A stretch of DNA of 47,598 nucleotides from Rubrivivax sp. (GTDB taxonomy: Bacteria; Pseudomonadota; Gammaproteobacteria; Burkholderiales; Burkholderiaceae_C): contig JAURZM010000008.1 in the NCBI GenBank assembly GCA_030653385.1, positions 1 through 47,598 on the forward strand, given 5' to 3'. The notes below the pieces were generated by a model, which saw only the letters and a program-made list of their open reading frames with translations, had not been told where the DNA came from and made no database searches. The translations under genes were made by a program, and so were the position numbers. Of the stretch, positions 24,858-33,929 are shown in pieces (the stretch's first letter is position 1; each line of letters opens with the position of its first letter).

Positions 24858-25226
24858 GGCGCGGTTACTCCAGCAGTGAAAAATCGACCTGCTGCACGGG
24901 TCAGAGGCGCCGGCGGTCGGACGGGCCGATGACTGCGGCGACTTCAGTGTAGTGGCCAGGGTCGACGTCGACGCGTCGACGCGATCTCACGACAGGGGCA
25001 GGGCTGCAACCTCGCGCTCCTGTTTGGGGTGGCTGAGGTTGGGCGAGGAACGATTGAGCACGCGAAAGGCTTGTATCTGGCATTCCGACTCATCGATCTC
25101 CCGGTGGAAGCCAGATGAGGCTGGCCACCAAAGCGATAGCCTTGTTCGCTCGCTCTCCCCGACTGCGCAAATGGCAGTGCGTTTGAACGACTCTTGCGCA
25201 TGGCGTGGAGCCGTCAATCACCGGCA
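24858..25226. other. Intergenic stretch with a nested GTCGAC palindrome
   Basis: No recognised gene is seen; a 76-codon minus-strand frame (24987-25217) is discussed among the rejected items. Positions 24961-24980 read GTCGAC three times, giving a 14-base perfect palindrome (24967-24980) overlapping a 12-base one (24961-24972). The element lies upstream of the vgrG start and may be a regulatory site. Confidence 0.4.
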
Positions 25227-25541
25227 TCAGTGATAGTCCTCTTCACGCTGGTGGCGTACCGCCAGCACCACGACTTTTGACGGGCTGACGATTTCGAACA
25301 GAGCGACATACCCGGTACCGCCGAACGGAATGATCAGTTCCCGCTGGGCTGGGTTCTGAGCCGCTTTGCGGAAGCTGAAGGGCGTGATCGCCAGCCTGTG
25401 CTGTGCCGTCGCTCGGGTCGCGTCGATCGCAGCTTGGGCGCGGTCAAGGTCTTCGGTCGTCTCGGCCCGGTCGAGCAAGAAGTCAAAGAGGCTTTCCAGA
25501 TCAGCTTCAGCTGCTGGAGACAACTCGACGACGAAGCTCAT
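25227..25541 (-). CDS. Type II toxin, RelE/ParE family
   Basis: A 104-residue protein of the RelE/ParE fold: VELSPAAEADLESLFDFLLDRA at the start, the central LAITPFSFRK, then ELIIPFGGTGYVALFEIVSPSKVVVLAVRHQREEDYH with the typical C-terminal strand pair. ParE-type members poison DNA gyrase and RelE-type members cleave mRNA; which applies is unclear, although the lack of a clear RelE basic triad and the EEDYH ending favour ParE. The start overlaps the antitoxin stop as ATGA, antitoxin first, the normal order. Confidence 0.88.
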   Translation of the reverse strand: MSFVVELSPAAEADLESLFDFLLDRAETTEDLDRAQAAIDATRATAQHRLAITPFSFRKAAQNPAQRELIIPFGGTGYVALFEIVSPSKVVVLAVRHQREEDYH

Positions 25542-25810
25542 CGACCGAGCTTCTTGCGCTTGGCGTCAAGCTTGGATTGCAGTCGCTGCAGGACGGCGTC
25601 AACGGGCGCCGAAACGCCTGCCCGGTGGTACTCCTCAGACGCAGCCTGCGCCCGAGCATGGAATGAGGTCTGGATGCGCCTGAACGCGATGGCGTCTCGC
25701 ACAGTCGCTTCGACGAAGTCGGTCAGGGTCTCGCCCTGCCTGAGAACGGACTCGAGTTCAGCACGCAACTCTGGTTCGACGCGGATTTGGGGTATGACAG
25801 CAGACTTCAT
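25538..25810 (-). CDS. Type II antitoxin, CopG/YlcI-YnfO-like
   Basis: A 90-residue protein that begins MKSAVIPQIRVEPELRAELESVLRQGETLTDFVEATVRDAI. The short strand (AVIPQIRVEP) followed by two helices is a ribbon-helix-helix pattern, as in CopG-like antitoxins; the strand would bind the operon operator. The C-terminal helix region (about 45-90, rich in Arg and Lys) should wrap the toxin. ATG at 25810 was chosen because it gives the natural RHH N terminus; the frame is open further upstream. The operon is probably self-repressed. Confidence 0.82.
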   Translation of the reverse strand: MKSAVIPQIRVEPELRAELESVLRQGETLTDFVEATVRDAIAFRRIQTSFHARAQAASEEYHRAGVSAPVDAVLQRLQSKLDAKRKKLGR

Positions 25811-25998
25811 GGATAGAGTGTATTGCGTTTGAGTTACGGCTGCAGCGGACCTCGTCGGCGTGCCCGCCCGACAGGAAGGCAGAGGTCGCTTGTCGGCCAG
25901 GGGCCCACACACGTGGGGCTCCGGTTTCGGGCATGCGCGGCCCAGGGGGCACCACCTGTCATGATCATCGGAGAGGAATAACCAGCGGGTCAGGGCAC

Positions 25999-28900
25999 AT
26001 GCAGGACAAGGACAGCGCGGCATTGCAGGCCGCCATCGAGGCACTCGTTGCCCAGCGCGCGACGCTGGGCGACGAAGTGCTCGAACTGGTCACGGCCCCG
26101 CTGCGCGCGCGGCTGTCCAGCCTGCTGCGGCCGGCCGGGTTGCAGCACCGGCAGGTGACCGTGCTGTTTGCCGACGTGGTCGGCTCCACCGTCCTGGCCC
26201 AGGGCATGGACGCCGAAGAAACGCTGGCCATCCTGAGCACAACCTTGCGGCGCATGGCCGACATCGTGCAAGCCCACCAGGGCCGCGTGCTGCGCTTCAC
26301 CGGTGACGGCGTGAAGGCTGCGTTTGGCATGGACGAAGCGCGCGAGGACGATGCCGAGCGTGCCGTGCGCGCTGGTCTTGCCATCTTGGCGGCCGGGCGC
26401 GAACAGGCCGAAGTCGCCCAACGCCAGCACGGCATCACCGACTTCGCGGTGCGCGTGGGCGTGCACACCGGTGACGTGGCCCTGGGCGCCGGCGTCGAGG
26501 CCGACAACACCGCCATGGGCGCGGCCGTGAACATTGCAGCCCGCATGGAGCAGACCGCGCTGCCCGGCACGCTGCGCATCAGCCACGACACCTGGAGCCA
26601 GGTGCGCGGGCTGTTCGACCTGCAGGCGCAAGCGCCGCTGCAGGTCAAGGGCATCGACGCGCCCATGGTGACTTACCTGGTCAGCGGCGCGCTGGAGCGC
26701 AGCGTGGCCAACGTCGAACGCGGCCTGCAGGGCCTGCGCACGCCGATGGTGGGCCGCAGCGCGGAACTGCAGCGCCTGCTGGACGCCGTCTCCCACGCCC
26801 GAGAGACCCGGCACTTGCAGGTGCTGACGCTGCTCGGCGACGCCGGCCTGGGCAAGAGCCGCTTGCTGCGCGAACTCACGGCCCGCTTGAACGACTGCCG
26901 CGTCCTGGCCCTGCGCTCGCAGCCCGACGGCATGCTGCGCCCCTGGGGCCTGCTGCGCAGTCTGCTGGCCACGCAGTTCAGCGTGGCCGACACCGACAGC
27001 GCCGAGGTCGCACGGCGCAAGGTCGAAGGCGGCTTGAGCCCCTGGTTCAACGAGCGCGGCGAGGGTCAGGCGCAACTCATCGGTCAGCTCTCGGGCCTGG
27101 ACTTCGGCGACAGCCCGCACGTCCGCGGCCTGGACCCGCGCAGCTTGCGCGATCAGGCCTTCGACGCGCTGCGCGCCTACCTGCAGGCGCTGGCGGCCCA
27201 GGGCCCGCTGCCGGTGCTGATCATCGAAGACCTGCATTGGGCCGACGACGGCTCGCTGGACCTGCTGCAGCACTTGCTGGCCCATGCGGCCGCGTTGCCG
27301 CTGGCGCTGGTGATGACCGCCCGGCCCACGCTGCTGGCGCGCCGGCCGGACTGGGCCACGCCCGAGGCGACGGTGCCGTTGAGCCCATTGGCCGCCGCCG
27401 ACGGCGACACGCTGGCCGCAGTGCTGCTGCAGCGCATCGCGCCGCCGCCGCCAATGCTGACGGAGCTGATCGTCCGCCGCGCCGAAGGCAACCCGTACTA
27501 CATGGAAGAGTTGGTGCGCCGGCTCATCGACGACGGCGTCATCGTCACCGGCCATCCGCACTGGACCGTGCAAGCCGACCGGCTGGACACCCTGCGCCTG
27601 CCCACCACGCTGGTCGGGCTGCTGCAGGCGCGGCTGGACGCACTGCCGGCCGCCGAACGACAAGCCGCCCGCCAGGCCAGCATCGTCGGCCATGTCTTCT
27701 GGGACGACGCGCTGCAGGCACTGGATGCAAGGGCACCGCAGGCCCTGCCGGCGCTGCAGCGCGCCGCATTCGTGAAGGCCCGCGATACCAGCGACTTCGA
27801 AGGCACGCCCGAGCGCCAGTTCGACCACCACCTGCTGCACCAGGTGACCTACGACACGCTGCTGAAGGCCGAACGCAAGCTGGGCCACGGCGCGGCCGCA
27901 CGCTGGCTGGCAGAGCGCACCCAAGGCCGCGGCGCAGAGTTCCTGGCCATGACCGGCGAACACGCGGAACAGGCAGGCGAGACGGCGCTGGCCATCGACT
28001 GCTTCGAACAGGCGGGCACCGAGGCGCAGAAGCGATTTGCCAACGCCGCCGCTGTGTCGTGGCTGCGCCGCGCGCTGGCGCTGCTGGGCGAATCGGACCC
28101 GGTTCGCCGTTTCCGGCTGCTGGGGCTGCTGGACTCCATCGCCGACACCCTGGGCGACCGCACCGGGCAGGACGCCGTGCACGCCGACATGATGGCGCTG
28201 CTGGACCGCCATCCAGACGATGCCTGCCAGGCGCGCCTGTGGCACCTGCAGGGCATGCTGGCCGACCGCCGTGGTGACCGCGCGGCGGCGGAGCGATACA
28301 GCCTGCAGGCCTGTGATCTGGCCGAGCGCTGCGAAGCGGCCGAGACCGCGGCCCTGTCACACGGTCTGCTGGCTTGGCTGAGCATCGCCCGCCAGCAGTT
28401 CGAGGCGGCAGGCCAGCATGTCGAGCTGGGCCTGCAGTGGGCCAGCCGTATCCAGACCGAACCTCAACGGGCAGAAACCGAAGCTCGGCTGTTGACCTTG
28501 TCGGGCATGGTGTCGATGCAGTTGACCCGTTATGACGAAGCCAGTGACACCCTGCTTGAGGTGCTGGCCCGCGGCGAGGCCCTGGGTGTGGCCCGCCTGC
28601 AGCTCGGCGCTCTCAACAACCTGGCGGTGATCGATGCGCAGCGGGCTCGCTGGGACGCAGCGGCCCGCTGGGGCGAACGCATGCTGGAACTGGCACGGGC
28701 GACCGGCAACCAGCCCTACGTCGTCCAAGCGCACTGGCGTCTGTCCAGTGCCGCCAAGGGGCGCGGCGATTTCGCGGCGGCGATGCAGTGGTGCGAATGC
28801 ATGCTGCCCGTCGCCCGCGCGGTGGAAGATCGGCAAATGGAGACAAACGGATTGCGCCAGTTGGCGAACCTGCACTGCAGCATGGACAACAACGTGGCAG

Positions 28901-29310
28901 CGGCGCTGCCCTTGTTCTTGCAGGCGCAGGCTGGGTTCAAGGCCTTGAATCAAGCGATGCCCCTTTGGGAGAGCGCGGCGCGGGCGGCGGAGTGCGAGGT
29001 CGAGCTGGGGCTGCACGAAAGTGCACGGCAGCGCGTGGACGAAGCGCTGAGCGCGCTGGACGGGGAACTGGGCCATCTGCGCGCGCACCTGACGATTGGC
29101 GTACGCTGGTCGGCGTATCAGGTGCTGGTTGCATTGGGTGATGCGCGTGCGGCTGCGCTGCTCGAACAGGTGCATGCCATCGTGCTGGAAGACGTTGCCG
29201 CCCTGGCAGGACCGGATGACCGGGACCGGCTGATCCAGAGCCGGCCAGCCTATCGCGACATCGTCCAGACATACCAGCGCATGCGTGATGCGCCGCCGGC
29301 TGCAGGCTGA
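25999..29310 (+). CDS. Class III adenylate/guanylate cyclase with AAA-type ATPase and TPR domains
   Basis: A 1103-residue signalling protein in three parts. Residues 50-225 form a class III cyclase domain with metal aspartates D59 (LFADVVGST) and D103 (RFTGDGVKAAFG), both needed for catalysis, then FAVRVGVHTGDV and GAAVNIAARME. Residues 255-600 form a STAND/AAA-type ATPase: Walker A GDAGLGKS at 280-287 and Walker B LIIED at 407-411. Residues about 650-1085 are helical TPR-like repeats. This is the common bacterial cyclase-ATPase-TPR architecture; the ligand is unknown. ATG at 25999 is the first start that fits the domain; the frame is open for 22 codons before it. The product lacks membrane helices. 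Confidence 0.9.
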   Translation: MQDKDSAALQAAIEALVAQRATLGDEVLELVTAPLRARLSSLLRPAGLQHRQVTVLFADVVGSTVLAQGMDAEETLAILSTTLRRMADIVQAHQGRVLRFTGDGVKAAFGMDEAREDDAERAVRAGLAILAAGREQAEVAQRQHGITDFAVRVGVHTGDVALGAGVEADNTAMGAAVNIAARMEQTALPGTLRISHDTWSQVRGLFDLQAQAPLQVKGIDAPMVTYLVSGALERSVANVERGLQGLRTPMVGRSAELQRLLDAVSHARETRHLQVLTLLGDAGLGKSRLLRELTARLNDCRVLALRSQPDGMLRPWGLLRSLLATQFSVADTDSAEVARRKVEGGLSPWFNERGEGQAQLIGQLSGLDFGDSPHVRGLDPRSLRDQAFDALRAYLQALAAQGPLPVLIIEDLHWADDGSLDLLQHLLAHAAALPLALVMTARPTLLARRPDWATPEATVPLSPLAAADGDTLAAVLLQRIAPPPPMLTELIVRRAEGNPYYMEELVRRLIDDGVIVTGHPHWTVQADRLDTLRLPTTLVGLLQARLDALPAAERQAARQASIVGHVFWDDALQALDARAPQALPALQRAAFVKARDTSDFEGTPERQFDHHLLHQVTYDTLLKAERKLGHGAAARWLAERTQGRGAEFLAMTGEHAEQAGETALAIDCFEQAGTEAQKRFANAAAVSWLRRALALLGESDPVRRFRLLGLLDSIADTLGDRTGQDAVHADMMALLDRHPDDACQARLWHLQGMLADRRGDRAAAERYSLQACDLAERCEAAETAALSHGLLAWLSIARQQFEAAGQHVELGLQWASRIQTEPQRAETEARLLTLSGMVSMQLTRYDEASDTLLEVLARGEALGVARLQLGALNNLAVIDAQRARWDAAARWGERMLELARATGNQPYVVQAHWRLSSAAKGRGDFAAAMQWCECMLPVARAVEDRQMETNGLRQLANLHCSMDNNVAAALPLFLQAQAGFKALNQAMPLWESAARAAECEVELGLHESARQRVDEALSALDGELGHLRAHLTIGVRWSAYQVLVALGDARAAALLEQVHAIVLEDVAALAGPDDRDRLIQSRPAYRDIVQTYQRMRDAPPAAG

Positions 29311-29314
29311 AGGC

Positions 29315-29835
29315 AAGCGCTGCGTGCCGAGCCAGCGCCACAGGTCTTGCGCCTCGCGCTTCGGTCCGTCGACACGGATCTCGCGCGATCGAAGAGCCTC
29401 GGTGGGCGTGCGGTCACCCGCCCATACCTCGGTCAACGCGCGAACCGATGCATCCACCACGAGCGTCAACTCGCGCCCGGGGTCGTCGCGACACAGGTCA
29501 GCCACGCCGTCCTCGACGACGAGCCACCAGGTTCGCTCGCCCGCCCGTGCGTCGCGAAACTGGAAGTGGATGAGCACAGGACTGGGTGGGAACTCCGGGA
29601 TGCATGCGAACCGGCGCATGTCCCACATCGGCAGGCCGGCATCGAGTTCATCGTCGCTCAGGCGGCTGCCGATCCAGCGCGCACCCCAATGGCCGAGCGA
29701 CATGACGATGGGTCGAAGGTCCTCGCCCGCGTCGGTGAGGCTGTACTCCCACACCTTGCCGACGGCGTGGCAGGAAGGAACGGCGCCGTGATGGGCCAGC
29801 TGCACGCCCGCCTGCTCGCCAATGCGGTCGACGTC
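29315..29835 (-). pseudogene. HxlR-type regulator, truncated at both ends
   Basis: On the minus strand this reads [29 protein letters not shown], the end of an HxlR winged helix, followed by a C-terminal domain (LIHFQFRDARAGERTWWLVVEDG; REIRVDGPKREAQDLWRWLG). The DNA-recognition half of the helix-turn-helix and the start codon are missing. The normal stop is also gone: the frame runs on into antisense of the cyclase gene. Divergent nitrilase coding sequence begins where the regulator should start, so a deletion has removed both 5' ends. Confidence 0.75.
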
Positions 29836-29879
29836 GGCGGCGGCGACTTGGCCCCATTGTGCGAGGCTGCCCGGGCCGA

Positions 29880-30386
29880 TGTGACGCCTGCGGGTTGCGC
29901 GTGGTCGACACGTCTGCCGGCCGCATCGGCTGCCTGATCTGCTGGGAGAGCTACATGCCGCTGGCGCGCTACGCGCTCTATGACCAGGGCGTGGAGATCT
30001 GCATCGCGCCGACCTACGACAGCGGCGACGCCTGGATCGCCTCGATGCGCCACATTGCACTCGAAGGCCGCTGCTGGGTCGTCGGCAGCGGCACGGCGTT
30101 GCGTGCCGGGGACATTCCGCCCGACTTCCCGTCCCGCTCAAACCTGTTCCCCGACCCCGAGGAATGGATCAACGACGGCGACTCGGTGGTCGTCGATCCG
30201 ATGGGCAAGATCGTCGCGGGCCCGTTGCGCCGCGAGGCCGGCGTGTTGTATGCAGAGATCGATGTGGCGCGCGTCGCGCCGTCACGCCGAACGCTCGACG
30301 TCACCGGCCACTGCGCGCGCCCCGACATCTTCGAGCTGCAGGTGCGCCGCACGCCGCTGACACCGGTGCGCTTCGTGGACGGCTGA
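29880..30386 (+). pseudogene. Nitrilase/carbon-nitrogen hydrolase, N-terminally truncated
   Basis: The frame carries [42 protein letters not shown], with the catalytic cysteine of the nitrilase family in the block CLICWESY. The C-terminal part up to the stop at 30386 is well preserved ([28 protein letters not shown]). About the first 150 residues, including the catalytic glutamate and lysine, are absent. The first ATG in frame (29859) begins with non-homologous residues. It cannot make a working enzyme. Confidence 0.8.
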
Positions 30387-30485
30387 GTGCGATGCACACG
30401 GATCGACGGCCGAACCCGCCGGCCCGCCGACCCGCTGCGTCGCCAGGCCGCGGCAGTCTTCCTTCCATCAGCTCGGAGATGACCC

Positions 30486-31143
30486 ATGACGATCAAACTC
30501 AATCGAATGGACGGCGGGATTGTGGATCTGTCGCCCGACCGCGAGACCCAGCAGCACGGGCTCGCAGCCGTGCTCGGTTTCGTTTCTGCCACCGGGATTG
30601 CAGGCCTCACGGTCGGCGGCGGGTTCGGCTACCTCACACGTCGCCACGGCTGGACCTGCGACAACGTGGTCTCGATGGAGGTGGTGACCGCCACCGGCGA
30701 GGTCTTGCGTGTGTCTTCGCGGGACAACGGGGACCTGTTCCGGGCCCTGTGTGGCGGCAGCGGCAACTTCGGGATCGTCACGTCCTTCGAGTACCGTCTC
30801 TTTCCGGTCGGCCCCGAAATCCTCGGCGGCGCGGTCGCTTGGCACGGCGACGACGCCAAGCAGGTGCTCGACGCCTACCGTGAATTCAGCGCCGCTGCGC
30901 CGCGCGAACTGACCAGCGTCGCGGTGCTGCGCATGGCGCCGCCGGCGCCCTGGCTGCCGAAGGATGTTCACGGCAAGTCGATCGTCGCCATCTTCGTCTG
31001 CCACCACGCAGCCCAAGGGACGCCGCTACGACTGGAAGTCACACAACCTGCCGGGCATCGATCGCGAGACCATTGACCTCGCAGTGCAGCATGCGGGCCG
31101 GATTCGATCGCCCCACTCGGCCATCCTGATGTTCCAGATTGAC
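30486..31143 (+). pseudogene. FAD-linked oxidase (BBE-like), internally deleted
   Basis: Residues HGLAAVLGFVSATGIAGLTVGGGFGYLTRRHGWTCDNVVS and GGSGNFGIVTSFEYRLFPVGPE match the FAD-binding PP-loop domain of berberine-bridge-like oxidases. The first ~100 residues are replaced by an unrelated 15-residue start. After IFVCHHA the frame breaks: the C-terminal end (GRRYDWKSHNLPGIDRETIDLAVQ and RSPHSAILMFQI) is found in the +1 frame from about 31013 to 31143, with the substrate domain deleted between. The gene is therefore missing its start, middle and end. Confidence 0.8.
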
Positions 31144-31208
31144 CTGCGTGATCGACGTTTTTGCTTGCGCTGCATGACGGGCAAAGCGTGGCGCATGCAG
31201 ACGGTCCG

Positions 31209-32105
31209 TCAGGCTGGCCGCAGCGCCTGCCCAGCGGCCGCCAGCACGGCACGGCTCAGCCCGTCCAGCACCGCCGCTGCCGCGCGGGCATGTTGCCAGT
31301 GCAGCGGCACGTCCAGCGGGCTGCCGGGCACCAACTCGACCAAGCTGCCGTCCAGCAGGTGGGCTTCGATCAGCGCCTGCGGTTGCAGGCCCCAGCCCAT
31401 GCCAGCCAGCGCAGCGGTGACAAAAGCTTGCGGCGACGGCAGGGTGTGGCGGGGCAGTTGGACATGCCGGTGGCACAGGCGCCGCACCCAGCGGTCCTGC
31501 AAGTCGTCCTTGATGTTGAACACCAGGCTGGGTGCCTGCGCCAGGCTGCCGGCACCCACGCCACCGGCAAAGTGGCTGGAGACAAAACCCGGGCTGGCGA
31601 CCGCCAGGTAGCGCATCGCTCCCAGCGGTCGGCTGTTGCAGCCGGTGGCGGGGCGGGCCGAGCCCGTGACGGCTGCCAGCACGGCGCCGCTGCGCAGCCA
31701 CGCGGCGGTGTGGTCCTGGTCGTCCACCGCCAGCTCGACCAGCACCGGCGCGTCGGCCGCATAGGCGGCCAGCACTGGGGCAAACCAGGTGGCCAGGCTG
31801 TCGGCGTTGACAGCGATGGGCAGCGTCACCCGGGCCGTGCCCCGCGGTGCCAGCGCGGGCAGCGCGACTTGCAGTTCCTGTTCCAGCAGCCGCACGCGGT
31901 CGAGGTGCTGACACAGGCGGCGGCCCGTGTCGGTGGCCCGGCACGGTTGTTCCCGCACCACCAGCGCACAGCCCACCCGTTCTTCCAGCAGGCGGATGCG
32001 CTGCGACACAGCTGAAGGTGTGACGTGCAGCGCCAGGGCGGCACGCTCGAAGCTGCCTTCGCGCGCGACGGCGGCCAGGGCGGAAAGGGCCGGGTAGTCC
32101 AGCAT
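31209..32105 (-). CDS. argP: LysR-family regulator ArgP
   Basis: A 298-residue LysR protein. The DNA-binding domain starts MLDYPALSALAAVAREGSFERAALALHVTPSAVSQRIRLLEERVG, typical of ArgP (IciA), and the effector domain follows (LPIAVNADSLATWFAPVL). In Proteobacteria ArgP senses lysine and arginine and activates the divergent exporter argO; here it is divergent from exactly such a gene with 76 bases between start codons. The N terminus is fixed by the family start. The regulator should bind the short intergenic region. Confidence 0.9.
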   Translation of the reverse strand: MLDYPALSALAAVAREGSFERAALALHVTPSAVSQRIRLLEERVGCALVVREQPCRATDTGRRLCQHLDRVRLLEQELQVALPALAPRGTARVTLPIAVNADSLATWFAPVLAAYAADAPVLVELAVDDQDHTAAWLRSGAVLAAVTGSARPATGCNSRPLGAMRYLAVASPGFVSSHFAGGVGAGSLAQAPSLVFNIKDDLQDRWVRRLCHRHVQLPRHTLPSPQAFVTAALAGMGWGLQPQALIEAHLLDGSLVELVPGSPLDVPLHWQHARAAAAVLDGLSRAVLAAAGQALRPA

Positions 32106-32181
32106 CAGTTCAGTTTTTCTGCATCAACTTTAGAAGCTTGAGTTTGTCTTCATGGCCTGCCACTGGCAAGCTGGCACCCCC

Positions 32182-32829
32182 ATGAACCCGACATTCATCA
32201 CCGCGCACGGCTTCCCGGTGTTTGTGCAGGGCCTGATGCTGAGCCTGGGCCTCATCATCGCCATCGGCGCGCAGAACGCCTTTGTGCTGCGCCAAGGTCT
32301 GCGCCGGGAACACGTGGGCAAGGTGGTGCTGTTCTGCGCCGTGGCCGACGCCGCGCTCATTGCCGCGGGTGTGCTGGGCATGGCCCAGGTGCTGGGGCAA
32401 CGCCCCGGGCTGGCACGTGCCCTGGCGCTGGCCGGCGCCGTTTTCCTGGCGGTGTACGGCTGGCGGGCCTGGCGCCGCGCACGCCAGGCTCATCAACTGA
32501 AGGCAGCCGCGGGCGGCGCGGGCCTGGGGCGCACCGCTGCGCTGGCCCAGGCGGCGGCCTTCACCTTGCTGAACCCGCATGTCTACCTGGACACGGTGCT
32601 GCTGGTGGGCACCATTGGCGCACAGCAGCCGCCGGCGCTGCACGGCTGGTTCATTGCCGGGGCCAGCAGCGCCAGCCTGCTGTGGTTTGTGTCGCTGGGC
32701 TTCGGCGCCCGTTGGCTCGCGCCCTGGTTCAGCCGGCCGCGGGCCTGGCAGGTGCTGGACGGCCTGATCGGCTTGACGATGTTCGTGTTGTCCGCGCTGT
32801 TGCTGCGGCACGTGTTCGCCGGGACCTGA
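32182..32829 (+). CDS. argO: LysE/ArgO-family basic amino acid exporter
   Basis: A 215-residue membrane protein with about six transmembrane helices and the LysE signature GLIIAIGAQNAFVLRQGLRREHVG near the N terminus, followed by FTLLNPHVYLDTVLLVGT, the N-P-H block conserved in the family. It would export arginine and lysine to avoid overload. Two in-frame starts exist, ATG at 32152 and ATG at 32182; the second fits the family N terminus better. Control by the divergent argP is expected. Its stop lies 12 bases from the stop of the convergent terC. Confidence 0.9.
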   Translation: MNPTFITAHGFPVFVQGLMLSLGLIIAIGAQNAFVLRQGLRREHVGKVVLFCAVADAALIAAGVLGMAQVLGQRPGLARALALAGAVFLAVYGWRAWRRARQAHQLKAAAGGAGLGRTAALAQAAAFTLLNPHVYLDTVLLVGTIGAQQPPALHGWFIAGASSASLLWFVSLGFGARWLAPWFSRPRAWQVLDGLIGLTMFVLSALLLRHVFAGT

Positions 32830-32841
32830 AGCCGGGTTCTG

Positions 32842-33855
32842 CTAGACGCGTTCTTCCCGCTTCTTCTTGGCACCAAAGGGGTAGGCTCCTCCCCCCTTGC
32901 CCTTGGCCGGGATCTTCAGCGACAGGATCATCGTCACCACCAGCGTGACGGCGGTGAAGACCAGCGAAAACACCACAGGGATCTTGTAGATGTCGATCAG
33001 CAGCATCTTGGCGCCGATGAACACCAGGATGATGGCCAGGCCGTAGCTGAGCAGGTGGAAACGCTCGTGCATATTGGCCAGCAGGAAGTACATCGCGCGC
33101 AGGCCGAGGATGGCAAACACATTGGACGTGAGCACGATGAAGGGGTCGGTCGTGATCGCGAAGATGGCCGGGATCGAATCCACCGCGAACACGATGTCGA
33201 CGATGCCGATCAGCAAGATCACCACCAGCAGCGGCGTGGCCATCTTGACGCCACCCACCATGGTGAAGAACTTCTCGCCGTCGTAGTTGGGCGCAATCTT
33301 GAAGCGGCTGCGCACCCACTTCAGGGCCGGGTTGTTGTCGAGGTCGGGCTCCTGGCCGGCGGCCCACCACATCTTGATGCCGGTGAAGAGCAGGAAGGCG
33401 CCGAACACGTACAGGATCCAGTGGAACTGCGTGATCAGCCAGGCACCCACCAGGATCATCACCGCACGCAGCACGAGCGCGCCCAGGATGCCGATCATCA
33501 ACACCCGCTTCTGGAATTCGGCCGGCACCGCGAAGTAGGTGAACAACATCAGGAAGACGAAGATGTTGTCGACCGCCAGCGCCTTTTCGATCAGGTAGCC
33601 GGTCAGGAACTCCAGCGACTTGGTGTTGGCCAGTGTCTTGGCGGCCGGGTCGGTGCCGGTGCCCCCCAGGTACCACCACAGCCAGCCCATGAAGACAAAA
33701 GAAACGCCGACCCAGACGAGTGACCAGATGGCGGCTTCGCGGGTGCTGACGCGGTGCGCACCCTGCTTGCTCATCGCAAAGAAGTCGACCAGCAGCGCCA
33801 CGAGGACAAACGCTGCGAACAAGGACCACATGAGTGGTGAACCGATGGATTGCAT
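32842..33855 (-). CDS. TerC-family membrane protein (Mn2+ exporter type)
   Basis: This 337-residue protein has about nine transmembrane helices. It has the TerC signature EKALAVDNIFVFLMLFTYF in the first half and IGIVDIVFAVDSIPAIFAITTDPFIVLTSNVFAILGLRAMYF in the second, with the acidic residues AVDN and AVDS that form the metal site. Proteins of this type (Alx/TerC) export Mn2+ and are linked to secreted metalloenzyme loading. ATG at 33855 begins the natural N terminus MQSIGSPLMWSLFA. A yybP-ykoY type manganese riboswitch candidate lies upstream, giving the expected metal control. Confidence 0.9.
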   Translation of the reverse strand: MQSIGSPLMWSLFAAFVLVALLVDFFAMSKQGAHRVSTREAAIWSLVWVGVSFVFMGWLWWYLGGTGTDPAAKTLANTKSLEFLTGYLIEKALAVDNIFVFLMLFTYFAVPAEFQKRVLMIGILGALVLRAVMILVGAWLITQFHWILYVFGAFLLFTGIKMWWAAGQEPDLDNNPALKWVRSRFKIAPNYDGEKFFTMVGGVKMATPLLVVILLIGIVDIVFAVDSIPAIFAITTDPFIVLTSNVFAILGLRAMYFLLANMHERFHLLSYGLAIILVFIGAKMLLIDIYKIPVVFSLVFTAVTLVVTMILSLKIPAKGKGGGAYPFGAKKKREERV

Positions 33856-33886
33856 GACCGCCTTTGGTGTGAGTTGCACTGAGCCA

Positions 33887-33920
33887 CCACGCCGTTCGCT
33901 GAATGGCGAACGGCGTGATG
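33887..33920 (-). promoter_or_regulatory. Stem-loop between the riboswitch and terC
   Basis: A perfect 12-base-pair stem (CACGCCGTTCGC on one arm and GCGAACGGCGTG on the other) with a six-base loop, about 30 bases upstream of the terC start. No U-tract follows it, so it is not a standard intrinsic terminator. It may be part of the expression platform that controls translation or Rho access. Confidence 0.5.
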
Positions 33921-33929
33921 GCATCAAGG

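Noticed and set aside
24987..25217. 76-codon minus-strand frame between vgrG and the toxin gene
   Set aside because: The sequence looks moderately protein-like, but no family, start signal or conserved motif could be named; chance frames of this length are common here.
25227..25810. Toxin-antitoxin pair as the effector/immunity of the VgrG spike
   Set aside because: The pair has the order, overlap and folds of an ordinary type II system with its own control, so a link to secretion is not supported.
25990..28245. Minus-strand open frame opposite the cyclase gene
   Set aside because: The composition is Gln/Arg/His-rich without motifs, and the plus strand has a complete cyclase and Walker motifs.
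33887..33920. Hairpin before terC as an intrinsic terminator
   Set aside because: The stem is strong but no run of U follows on the minus strand, so it is listed as regulatory only.
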